From contig JAGGAG010000083.1 of NCBI GenBank assembly GCA_017889745.1, positions 1-11,553 on the forward strand: DNA of 11,553 nucleotides. The letters are read 5' to 3'. Under the pieces are notes generated by a model. That model was not told the DNA's origin. It was given only the letters and a program-made list of their open reading frames with translations, and searched no databases. Shown piece after piece: positions 1 to 6,473 of the stretch. The translations under genes and the position numbers were made by a program. Origin of the DNA: Gemmatimonadota bacterium. GTDB lineage: Bacteria; Gemmatimonadota; Gemmatimonadetes; Gemmatimonadales; GWC2-71-9. Numbering within the stretch: position 1 is the first letter of the stretch; each line of letters opens with the position of its first letter.

Positions 1-1
1 C

Positions 2-163
2 CTGGGCGTGGCGGCAGTGGCGGTGGCCAAGGTCCTGTTCAGCGACCTCTCATCACTCGATGCGTTCTATCGCATCGGCTCGGTGTTGATCCTCGGCATC
101 GTGTCACTTGCCCTCGCGTGGCTGTATCACCGGCAGGCGCTCGCGAAAACGGAGAATGCATGA
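2..163 (+). CDS. DUF2339-type multi-pass membrane protein, C-terminal end only
   Basis: The window opens inside a plus-strand gene. The last 53 residues can be read, ending at a TGA at 161-163. The piece begins with a small hydrophobic stretch (LGVAAVAVAKVLF). It continues with the block DLSSLDAFYRIGS, then a hydrophobic helix (VLILGIVSLALAWLYHR) and a short charged tail. The Asp-Leu-Ser-Ser-Leu-Asp..Tyr-Arg block followed by a last membrane helix is typical of the C-terminus of DUF2339 predicted membrane proteins, which are large multi-pass proteins of unknown function. Its stop overlaps the ATG of the downstream peptidase gene (ATGA), which suggests cotranscription and coupled translation. 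The family call rests on this short tail only; the inner-membrane location is inferred from the helices. No function can be assigned. Confidence 0.7.
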   Translation: MGVAAVAVAKVLFSDLSSLDAFYRIGSVLILGIVSLALAWLYHRQALAKTENA

Positions 164-1872
164 CCATGGCACTGCCCGCCTCGCCCGAGGCTCTCGCGAA
201 GGCATCCTGGAACGACATCCGCCCCCACTTCGACGCGCTCGCCGCCCGCGAACTCGATCATGGCGGCGTGGAGCAGTGGCTCGCCGACTGGTCGCGGCTC
301 GAGGCCATGCTCACCGAGGCCGCAAGCAGGGCCATGATCCGCTACACCCTCGACACGAGGGACAGGGAAGCGGAGGAGGATCACCTGCGCTTTTCCACCG
401 AGATCCTGCCCCAGGCGGAAGAGCGCAGCGTCGCGCTGCAGAAGAAGCTGGTGGCCTCGGGATACACGTCGCCGGCGCTCGAGACCACGCTGCGCGCCTT
501 CCGCACGTCCATCGAGATCTTCCGCGACGCCAATGTGCCGATCATGAGCGAGCTCGAGGAGCACTCGGCCACGTACCAGCGCATCACGGGCGGCATGACC
601 GCTCCGTGGGAGGGGAAGGACCTCCCCCTGCCGCAGCTTGCCCCGTTCCTCAAGGAACCCGACCGTGACGTCCGGGAACGGGCGTTTCGCGCCAGCACCA
701 TGCCCTATGTCAGCGCGCGCGCCGAGCTGGCGACCCTGTTCGACCGGATGTACGAGTTGCGGCAGCAGGTGGCGCGCAACGCCGGCTTCGATTCCTTTCG
801 TGACTACGTTTTCAAGGCGAAGCTGCGCTTCGACTACTCGCCAGCCGACTGTGAGCGCTTTCACGACGCGGTCGAGCGCCACGTCATGCCGGCCTACAAT
901 CGGCTCATGACGCACCGGCGGGAGCACCTGCGGCTTTCCACGCTCCGGCCGTGGGATCTCGCCGTCGATCTCTATGGGGCCAGGCCGTTGCGCCCGTTCA
1001 GCGACGGCGCCGAGCTCGCGGGCCGTGCGCGCGCCGTGTTCGACCGGGTGGATCCGGCGCTTGGTGCGCAGTTCGGCATCATGATCGACGAGCGACTCCT
1101 CGACCTCGACAGTCGGACGGGGAAGGCGCCGGGAGGGTATTGCGACACGCTCCACTGGACCGGCCGGCCCTTCATCTTCATGAACGCGGTCGGGCTGATG
1201 GACGATGTGATGACCCTCATGCACGAGGCCGGTCACGCCTTCCATGCCTTCGCTGCCGGGCGACTGCCGCTCGTGTGGCAGCGTCATCCGGGCTCGGAGG
1301 CGTGCGAACTTGCGTCGATGTCGATGGAACTGCTTTCAACGCCGCACCTGGAGCGCCCCCTGGGGTACTTCGCGCCCGAGGACCTGCGACGTGCGCGGCT
1401 CGAGCACCTCGAGGACGTGATAGTCACCCTGGCGCACGTGGCCTCGGTGGATGCCTTGCAGCACTGGGTCTACACCCATCCGGAGGGCGCCGACGCTTCG
1501 GCACGCGATGCGGCCTGGCTCCGCATCCGGAGCCGTTTCGATCAGGGCGTTGACTGGAGCGGGCTCGAGCGCGAGCGGGTCGCCCGCTGGTACCGCCAAC
1601 TGCACGTGTTCCTCTACCCGTTCTACTATATCGAGTATGGCATCGCCCAGTTGGGTGCCTTGCAGGTCTGGCGGAACAGCCTCCGTGACCCGGCCGAGGC
1701 GGTGCGCCGGTACCGGGACGCCCTGGCCCTCGGGAACACGCGGCCCCTGCCCGATATCTATTCCGCCGCGGGTGCCAGGCTCGCTTTCGACGCGGCCACC
1801 ATCGGGGAACTGGTCCAGCTGGTGGAGGAACAGGTCGAGGACCTGCGGGGCGACGTTCCGGCTGCCGCCTGA
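160..1872 (+). CDS. M3 family zinc metallopeptidase (oligoendopeptidase F-like)
   Basis: A 570-residue protein close to the usual 560-600 residues of oligoendopeptidase F-type M3 peptidases. These are cytoplasmic zinc enzymes that cleave short peptides. The zinc site is clear: HEAGH begins at His355 with catalytic Glu356 and second ligand His359. The third ligand is probably Glu383 in CELASMSMEL, 28 residues after the first His, as expected for the family. The preceding IFMNAVGLMDDVMTLM strand/helix and the C-terminal FYYIEYGIAQLGALQVW block (about residues 488-504) are also family hallmarks; the Tyr residues of the latter line the substrate site. No signal peptide is seen. The chosen ATG at 160 has GGAG at 151-154, five bases upstream, and overlaps the stop of the preceding membrane-protein gene. 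An ATG at 166 is a weaker alternative. Family assignment is firm; substrate preference and an exact pepF name are not. Confidence 0.93.
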   Translation: MTMALPASPEALAKASWNDIRPHFDALAARELDHGGVEQWLADWSRLEAMLTEAASRAMIRYTLDTRDREAEEDHLRFSTEILPQAEERSVALQKKLVASGYTSPALETTLRAFRTSIEIFRDANVPIMSELEEHSATYQRITGGMTAPWEGKDLPLPQLAPFLKEPDRDVRERAFRASTMPYVSARAELATLFDRMYELRQQVARNAGFDSFRDYVFKAKLRFDYSPADCERFHDAVERHVMPAYNRLMTHRREHLRLSTLRPWDLAVDLYGARPLRPFSDGAELAGRARAVFDRVDPALGAQFGIMIDERLLDLDSRTGKAPGGYCDTLHWTGRPFIFMNAVGLMDDVMTLMHEAGHAFHAFAAGRLPLVWQRHPGSEACELASMSMELLSTPHLERPLGYFAPEDLRRARLEHLEDVIVTLAHVASVDALQHWVYTHPEGADASARDAAWLRIRSRFDQGVDWSGLERERVARWYRQLHVFLYPFYYIEYGIAQLGALQVWRNSLRDPAEAVRRYRDALALGNTRPLPDIYSAAGARLAFDAATIGELVQLVEEQVEDLRGDVPAAA

Positions 1873-1937
1873 GGTCCCGGAGTTGCGCCCGGGGCGTGCG
1901 GAGGCAAGATTTGGCCGCCTGACGGCGCAGACTTGAA

Positions 1938-1985
1938 GGCGTGGAGACGTGAAGGATGACGTCCTTCGCATCGGCGGTTCACGCC
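1938..1985 (+). promoter_or_regulatory. Possible folded leader of infA
   Basis: The 153-base gap between the peptidase and infA can fold. GAAGGA (1951-1956) pairs with TCCTTC (1962-1967) around a five-base loop and can extend by one G-U and one G-C pair. An outer helix can pair GGCGTG (1938-1943) with CACGCC (1980-1985). No T-run follows, so this is not an obvious terminator. It could be a leader structure for infA or chance folding in GC-rich DNA. No convincing promoter hexamers were found in this gap. Confidence 0.25.
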
Positions 1986-2025
1986 CTCAGGCCCGCAGTC
2001 CCTCACGCCTCATTAAGGAGTCCGG

Positions 2026-2244
2026 ATGGCGAAAGAAGAAGGGATCGAAATGGAGGGAGTGGTGACCGAGGTCCTGCCGGACCGCAATTACCGCGTCCTG
2101 CTCGACAACGGCCATGAGATCCTGGCCTACGCCGCCGGCAAGATGAGCAAGTTCAAGATCCGTGTGCTCGAGGGCGACCGCGTGAGCGTCGTGCTCTCGC
2201 CCTACGACCTGACCCGCGGACGGGTGACCTACCGCCACAAGTAG
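2026..2244 (+). CDS. infA: Translation initiation factor IF-1
   Basis: A 72-residue protein, exactly the usual IF-1 length, forming a single S1-type OB fold. IF-1 binds the 30S A site and works with IF-2 and IF-3 to position initiator tRNA. Diagnostic stretches are the start MAKEEGIEMEGVV, the central LLDNGHEILAY..GKM, then KIRVLEGDRV and the closing SPYDLTRGRVTYRHK. The start is fixed by AAGGAG at 2015-2020, five bases before the ATG. In many bacteria infA lies in a ribosomal-protein/rpmJ cluster. Here it stands alone, followed directly by a strong hairpin terminator and converging on a cold-shock gene. The central Lys-Met-Ser-Lys-Phe replaces the more common G-R-I/M-R-K-H/N type sequence, a mild divergence within the family. 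Confidence 0.97.
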   Translation: MAKEEGIEMEGVVTEVLPDRNYRVLLDNGHEILAYAAGKMSKFKIRVLEGDRVSVVLSPYDLTRGRVTYRHK

Positions 2245-2271
2245 CGGGTGGACGGGCGGCAACAGCAAGAA

Positions 2272-2305
2272 GGCGGCGATCCAGGCGATCGCCGCCCTTC
2301 CTTTT
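2272..2305. terminator. Bidirectional intrinsic terminator between infA and the cold-shock gene
   Basis: GGCGGCGATC (2272-2281) and GATCGCCGCC (2287-2296) form a perfect 10-base-pair stem around the loop CAGGC. On the plus strand it is followed by CTTCCTTTT, and on the minus strand by TTCTTGCTGTT. It lies 27 bases after the infA stop and 20 bases beyond the end of the convergent cold-shock gene. It can therefore terminate both transcripts. Confidence 0.85.
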
Positions 2306-2325
2306 GCCTTCCGACCAGGTGTGAA

Positions 2326-2541
2326 CTACTTCCCGAGCTTCGTGACTCTCTCGGCCGCTGGGCCCTTCTGGCCCTGGACGATCTCGAATTCGACCCGCTC
2401 ACCCTCGGCGAGGCTGCGGAACCCTTCCGCCTCGATGGCGGTGTGGTGAACGAAGCAGTCCTTTTCTCCGTTCTCGGGGGTGATGAAGCCGAAACCCTTC
2501 GCATCATTGAACCACTTGACCGTGCCAGAAACGCGAGCCAT
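2326..2541 (-). CDS. Cold-shock domain protein (CspA family)
   Basis: A 71-residue single-domain cold-shock protein, an RNA chaperone that binds single-stranded RNA/DNA through an OB fold. It begins MARVSGTVKWFNDAKGFGFI, with RNP1 at Lys15-Ile20 (KGFGFI) and RNP2 around residues 29-33 (CFVHH). Most family members have Val where this protein has Cys29. The end (VEFEIVQGQKGPAAERVTKL) matches the usual last strand. The frame stays open upstream to an ATG at 2601, but the family start is the ATG at 2541. GAGG lies about nine bases before it and the added 20 residues would be unlike the family. It follows the kinase gene on the same strand with a 190-base gap, so it probably has its own promoter and a structured leader (separate entries). 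The paralogue letter cannot be assigned. Confidence 0.96.
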   Translation of the reverse strand: MARVSGTVKWFNDAKGFGFITPENGEKDCFVHHTAIEAEGFRSLAEGERVEFEIVQGQKGPAAERVTKLGK

Positions 2542-2568
2542 CGGAGCAGACCTCGTTGTGACGTGACC

Positions 2569-2653
2569 GCGAAGCAGCAGCGCGCCGCTTCGCTCCATCA
2601 TGATCCACGGGCCTGTCCCGTGTCATGAAGCCTGAACGGGGCCTGGCGCCCCG
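2569..2653 (-). promoter_or_regulatory. Structured 5' leader of the cold-shock gene (three hairpins)
   Basis: Three consecutive inverted repeats lie upstream of the cold-shock start. GCGAAGC (2569-2575) pairs with GCTTCGC (2587-2593) around an 11-base loop. CACGGG (2606-2611) pairs with CCCGTG (2617-2622) around five bases. CGGGGC (2637-2642) pairs with GCCCCG (2648-2653) around five bases. Long structured leaders that control translation and mRNA stability with temperature are known for cspA-type genes. That this leader does so is inference. The outermost hairpin could instead help end the upstream kinase transcript, but it lacks a T-run. Confidence 0.45.
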
Positions 2654-2705
2654 GAGCGATTGCAGAAGGAACCACAGGTGCCGGCACTGGCCGTGACCGA
2701 CCTAC

Positions 2706-2735
2706 CTAATGTCGTTCGCGGGCAGGGTTAGTCAA
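2706..2735 (-). promoter_or_regulatory. Candidate promoter for the cold-shock gene
   Basis: On the minus strand TTGACT (2735-2730) is followed after 18 bases by CATTAG (2711-2706). The -35 box is good (five of six to TTGACA) and the -10 box is weak (three of six). The -35 overlaps the stop codon of the upstream kinase gene. Transcription would start about 155-160 bases before the ATG, giving a long leader that contains the three hairpins. Confidence 0.35.
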
Positions 2736-4483
2736 GAGGATCCGGGCCAGAGCGAGCCCACCCGCCAGCGGAGCGTGTCCAGGGTGCGCGCGAACCGGCT
2801 CCGGCGGGTGGCGCGATTGAGCGCCTGGAGGAAGTCCGCCGCCGTGGCGTAGCGCCGGTCGACTACGCTCTGCAATGCGCGCTGCAGCACGCTCGCGAGT
2901 CTGGGTCCCACGTCGGGTACGGCAGTGCGCAGGTCGGGCGCCTGATCGGTAGTCTGGCGCGCCAGCACCTGTTCCGGCGTCACGCCCTCGAACGGCGGGT
3001 GACCGAGCAGCGCGAAGTACGCCACGGCAGCGAGACTGTACAGGTCGCTCCGCTGGTCTACCCGCTCGCCCAGCAGCTGCTCCGGACTCGCGAACTGGGG
3101 CGTGCCGCTCTGGCTCGTGGCCCCGCCGAAGCGGCCGCCGCGCAGCGCGAGTGCCAGGCCGAAGTCGGTGATCTTGAGGCCCCCACCCGGCGCGATCAGC
3201 ATGTTCTCCGGCTTGATGTCCCGGTGTACCAGGCCCAGCGCATGGGCCTGTGCCAGTGCGCTCAGCGCTTCGCGCAGCAGCCGGATCACCCGGGGCACGC
3301 TGAGCGGTCCCTCGCGCTGCACCAGCTGGGCCAGGTTGGGGCCGCGCACGAGTTCCATGGTGTACCAGAGCAGTCCCGAGCGTGACTGGATGTCGTAGAT
3401 GTCCACGACGTTCGGGTGCTGCAGCTTTGCCGCGAGCTGGGCCTCGCGCCGGAATCGTTCCACGCCCGCCAGGTCACGCGTAAGCGCCGGATGCAGCACC
3501 TTGAGCGCCACTTCCCGCTCCAGGTGCAGGTCGCGCGCCCGGTAGACCCGGCCGAATCCCCCCGTGCCGACGGTGTCGAGCAATTCGTAGTCGTCGCCCA
3601 GCGCGCGCCGCAGCAGCTTTTCCCACTCCTCGGCATGGTCGGCACTGGTGTCGAGCTGCGCTCCAGCCGGGCGCACCGACACCGCCTCCACCGCACCGGC
3701 CTCCGAGGCGAAGTCCTCCAGCATCTCTCCGGCGGAGAGGTAACGCCGGCCCGGCTCCGCGCGCAGCGCGCGCACGATGATGCGTTCGAGGGTACGGGGG
3801 GTGGTCGGGCGCAGTTCCGACGGACGGCGGATCGCGGCAGGATCCATCGCCGGTTCGGTGCCGGTCGCGGCGTAGTAGAGCACTGCACCTGCGGTGTACA
3901 CGTCGCTCGCCGGTTCACCGGGCTGGCCCTCTCGCACCTCGGGTGCCATGAAGCAGAGGCCGGTCGGCCGCACTTCCGGGGGCACCGCGGGGAGGGTCCA
4001 GCTGCTGAAGCGGAGGTCGGTCATGGTACCCCGTCCGGCGTGGCTCAGCACAATGCCGGCGGGGACGATGCGGCGGAAGAGGATACCCTGGGTATGCGCA
4101 TGCTCCAGGGCACTGAGCAGGTCGCGCGCCAGCGTGTGCACGGTGGGGATCAGGCGCGGGCCGCGCTGTGCCGCATGCTCGAGGCTCTCGCCGTCGATCC
4201 AGTTGCCCACACGGAATGCCACCTCGCCCATCACGCCGACGTCGTATACGTGCCGTATGGCGGGATGGTCGAGCTGCGCCAGTGCCTCGGCCTCGCGCAG
4301 GAACCACCCGCGCGTGGCTTCCCCCGTGTAGATGTTGACCCGGATGCTCACGCGGCGGTTGAGGACGCGATCGAGCCCCACGAAGAGCACTCGCTCCGCG
4401 TTGGCCGCGACCACCCGTTCGAGCCGGTAACGCGTACCGAGCGCTGTCTCGGCAGCGCTGAAATACTCGGCCTGTTCCGTCAT
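2732..4483 (-). CDS. Tandem pseudokinase-Ser/Thr protein kinase
   Basis: A 583-residue soluble protein with two bacterial (PknB-like) kinase folds in a row. The C-terminal kinase, about residues 299-560, is complete. It has a glycine loop GTGGFG at 306-311, VALK with Lys328, alpha-C Glu347, HRDIKPEN with catalytic Asp422, Lys424 and Asn427, DFG at 440-442, SPE at 466-468 and Asp480. The N-terminal domain, about residues 19-262, aligns with it but is degenerate. The glycine loop has no glycines (VVAANAERV) and the Lys is replaced by Arg48. HRD reads FRR (136-138), the Lys and Asn positions are Val140 and Gly143, and DFG reads DLR (156-158). Fold residues Glu64, APE (180-182) and Asp194 are kept. 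It is therefore probably a pseudokinase that binds or regulates the active half. There are no transmembrane, PASTA or other sensor domains. The start lies 7 bases after the zinc-finger gene stop, with no strong SD, suggesting coupled translation. Targets are unknown. Confidence 0.93.
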   Translation of the reverse strand: MTEQAEYFSAAETALGTRYRLERVVAANAERVLFVGLDRVLNRRVSIRVNIYTGEATRGWFLREAEALAQLDHPAIRHVYDVGVMGEVAFRVGNWIDGESLEHAAQRGPRLIPTVHTLARDLLSALEHAHTQGILFRRIVPAGIVLSHAGRGTMTDLRFSSWTLPAVPPEVRPTGLCFMAPEVREGQPGEPASDVYTAGAVLYYAATGTEPAMDPAAIRRPSELRPTTPRTLERIIVRALRAEPGRRYLSAGEMLEDFASEAGAVEAVSVRPAGAQLDTSADHAEEWEKLLRRALGDDYELLDTVGTGGFGRVYRARDLHLEREVALKVLHPALTRDLAGVERFRREAQLAAKLQHPNVVDIYDIQSRSGLLWYTMELVRGPNLAQLVQREGPLSVPRVIRLLREALSALAQAHALGLVHRDIKPENMLIAPGGGLKITDFGLALALRGGRFGGATSQSGTPQFASPEQLLGERVDQRSDLYSLAAVAYFALLGHPPFEGVTPEQVLARQTTDQAPDLRTAVPDVGPRLASVLQRALQSVVDRRYATAADFLQALNRATRRSRFARTLDTLRWRVGSLWPGSS

Positions 4484-4490
4484 GGTCCGG

Positions 4491-5030
4491 TCAGCCCGGG
4501 CCGCCGCGCCGGCGCTCGATGCGCATGCCGCGTCCGCAATGCTCGGGGCTGCACCAGCGCCGGTATTGCGTTGGGGATCGATCCAGCAGGAAGAGAGAAC
4601 AGGTCGGACCCTCGCAGATGCGGATCGCGGGGCTGGGCAGCGCCAGCGTCTCGGCCGCCATGCGGGCGAGGGTCGGGAGCACGCCCGGTGGATCGTCGGG
4701 GGCGAAGATCAGCTGCCACTGTCCCGCGACGCGCACGAGTCGCTGCGCGCCAGGCACCGACGCGAGCAGGTCGTTGATCGCGCGGACACTGGCTGACGGT
4801 GACGGCTGGCTTGTGGCGAGCGCGCTGGCGAGATCGGTGAGGTGGGCCCTGAAGTCGCGGACGTCGTCGAACGGCACCGACGCGCGGGGGAGTTGCAGCG
4901 CATCCAGCCAGGCGTCCCACGCCGGCGCCGTGGGAAGGCGATCGGGCGGGTTGGGTTCGCGACCTCGTGCGGTGTTCACGAAGTCGAGCCACACGGCATC
5001 GCCGAGGAGGATGAATCGCTCCTCCGGCAC
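4491..5030 (-). CDS. CGNR-type zinc-finger protein with N-terminal ABATE-like domain (putative regulator)
   Basis: A 179-residue protein. The N-terminal part begins FILLGDAVWLDFVNTARGRE, typical of the ABATE (stress-induced transcription regulator) domain. The C-terminal part, about residues 135-172, is a CGNR zinc finger with Cys139, Cys144, Cys160 and Cys165 as probable zinc ligands, plus the usual FLLDRS and YRRWCS positions between them. The signature CGNR reads CGRG (165-168), so the Asn is replaced by Arg and the Arg by Gly. The tail is Arg-rich (RIERRRGG), consistent with nucleic-acid binding. CGNR proteins are thought to be transcription regulators. Function here is inferred and no target is known. 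The start is a GTG at 5030, preceded by GAGGA inside the end of the cyclase gene and only four bases after that gene's stop. It is therefore almost certainly cotranscribed with the cyclase and the downstream kinase. Confidence 0.85.
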   Translation of the reverse strand: MPEERFILLGDAVWLDFVNTARGREPNPPDRLPTAPAWDAWLDALQLPRASVPFDDVRDFRAHLTDLASALATSQPSPSASVRAINDLLASVPGAQRLVRVAGQWQLIFAPDDPPGVLPTLARMAAETLALPSPAIRICEGPTCSLFLLDRSPTQYRRWCSPEHCGRGMRIERRRGGPG

Positions 5031-5034
5031 CGGG

Positions 5035-6372
5035 TCAGTCCTCGGCGATCGCGACGGCGTTCCGCCCGCTGCGCTTGGCGCGGTAGAGCGCCGCGTCGGC
5101 GGCCGCGAGCACGCTGGTCACGGAGGTGCCAAGCCGCGGGCACTCGGCCAGGCCGAAGCTCGCCGTGCACCGGCCGAACTCGGTGTGCAGCTCCTCGAGT
5201 CGCGCCAGCCCGGACTGCACCCGCGATACGAACACCATCGCCTCTTCAGGCTTCGTCATCGGCAGGATGACCAGGAACTCGTCTCCGCCCAGGCGTCCGC
5301 ACACGTCCAGCGTGCGGCACTCCCGCCGCAGCACCTCCGCCACCTCCACGAGCATGCGGTCGCCGGCAGCGTGACCCATGTCGTCATTGACCTTCTTGAA
5401 GTAATCCAGGTCGAGGAGCAGGGCCGTGGTGTTGAGCTGGTGGCGGAGGCTGCGTGAAATCTCGGCCGCGAGCCGCTCTTCCAGCGCCCGCCGGTTGTAC
5501 AGGCCGGTGAGCTCGTCGGTGGATGCCGCGCTCTGCAGCTGCTCCACCAGCTCGCTGTTCTTGAGCGCGATTGCCGCCGCGAACGAGAGCGTGCCCGCGA
5601 GCTCCAGCTCGGCGCGCGCATACGGCTTGTCGCTGATCCGTGGCCCGAGCACCAGCACCGCCATCCGCTCGGAGCCGGCGTCGAGCGGCACGACGAGTTC
5701 CGCGCCCGGCCCGACCAGCTGGGCGACGCCGACTTCCTGCGCGCTCAGCGCCGCACTGCCCGCGGGGATCTTGCCGTCGAGCGTGGTGCGTTCGATCGGG
5801 GCCGGGCGCCGGCGGTCGTTGAGCGACCGATACACCTTGGGGTGATAGTGCGCACCATCGGGCCGGTACAGGCATGCCCACCAGGCGAAGAACACCTCCG
5901 CCATGAAGTCGAGCACCAGCTGTTCGGTTTCCTCGGTGGAGTGCACCGAGCTCAGCAAACGCGCCACCTGGCGCAGGGCGCGAAGCTGGAACCCGGCGTC
6001 GTCGAGCGCCGCTTGTCGCTCGATGAGGATGGTGCGCAGTTCGATGACCACGGACAGGGCCATCACGAGCGGCAACGCCACGCCCCGCAGGTCGCCCGCG
6101 ATGACCGGATCGGCAAAGACGGCCACATCGGTGGCACCGCTCGAGAGCTTGGCGACCTGGACCGCCTGCTCGTAGCCGTCCACCGGACCGACGCGCGGGA
6201 TCGGCGCCGCAGGGCCGGTGATCACGAACCAGATCCTCTCGGAGAGGAAGCGCTGGACCAGGAAGGTGCGGCAGCGCTCAAACAACTCCCCATCCGTCCG
6301 CGCGCTGCGGCAGGCAGCGGCGAAGGCGGACGGGAGGTGCGACAGCAGGGACGTGGATGGCGGGACGGTCAT
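5035..6372 (-). CDS. GAF-GGDEF diguanylate cyclase
   Basis: A 445-residue protein predicted to make c-di-GMP from two GTP. The C-terminal GGDEF domain, about residues 285-445, starts DELTGLYNRRALEERL. It has LLDLDYFKKVND (Asp321 metal region), an intact active site GGDEF at 362-366, and ends AADAALYRAKRSGRN. The inhibitory I-site RxxD is present as RTLD (353-356), five residues before GGDEF, so product feedback inhibition is expected. Residues about 125-275 look like a GAF sensor domain leading into a short coiled linker (NSELVEQLQSA). Residues 1-120 look like a second, degenerate GAF, but this is less sure. No clear membrane segment is seen, so the protein is probably cytoplasmic. The ATG at 6372 lacks a good SD. 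The gene is the first of a tight three-gene run with the zinc-finger regulator and the tandem kinase. The sensed ligand is unknown. Confidence 0.93.
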   Translation of the reverse strand: MTVPPSTSLLSHLPSAFAAACRSARTDGELFERCRTFLVQRFLSERIWFVITGPAAPIPRVGPVDGYEQAVQVAKLSSGATDVAVFADPVIAGDLRGVALPLVMALSVVIELRTILIERQAALDDAGFQLRALRQVARLLSSVHSTEETEQLVLDFMAEVFFAWWACLYRPDGAHYHPKVYRSLNDRRRPAPIERTTLDGKIPAGSAALSAQEVGVAQLVGPGAELVVPLDAGSERMAVLVLGPRISDKPYARAELELAGTLSFAAAIALKNSELVEQLQSAASTDELTGLYNRRALEERLAAEISRSLRHQLNTTALLLDLDYFKKVNDDMGHAAGDRMLVEVAEVLRRECRTLDVCGRLGGDEFLVILPMTKPEEAMVFVSRVQSGLARLEELHTEFGRCTASFGLAECPRLGTSVTSVLAAADAALYRAKRSGRNAVAIAED

Positions 6373-6415
6373 TGCAGGGAAGGTACACCGACACCCCCCT
6401 TGGACGGTATCGTGG

Positions 6416-6473
6416 AACCGGGCTCAGATGCGGGCTGCAGGAATGGACACAACTGCTTGCTGGGTGCCCGGTT
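6416..6473. repeat. Inverted repeat at the nucleotidase stop
   Basis: AACCGGGC (6416-6423) and GCCCGGTT (6466-6473) are a perfect 8-base inverted repeat 42 bases apart, and the right arm includes part of the nucleotidase TAA. The right arm is also half of a tighter palindrome, CCGGT-T-ACCGG (6468-6478). It lies in the 99-base gap between the nucleotidase and the cyclase. It might slow or end transcription of the first gene, but no T-run follows, so a true terminator is not shown. Confidence 0.3.

Noticed and set aside
127..1287. Long open minus-strand frame opposite the M3 peptidase gene.
   Set aside because: It is Arg/Gly/His-rich, matches no family and lies wholly opposite a gene with a complete HEAGH zinc site. 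Such frames are expected in very GC-rich coding DNA.
1879..1893. CCCGG...CCGGG inverted repeat just after the peptidase stop, considered as a terminator.
   Set aside because: The stem is only five base pairs and no T-run follows; it is likely chance in GC-rich DNA.
2542..2601. N-terminal extension of the cold-shock protein to an ATG at 2601.
   Set aside because: The family starts at the Met at 2541, which has GAGG upstream. The extra 20 residues fall in the hairpin-bearing leader.
3416..4777. Long plus-strand open frame opposite the tandem kinase.
   Set aside because: The minus strand here encodes clear kinase motifs and the plus frame gives an Arg/His/Gly-rich sequence with no recognisable fold.
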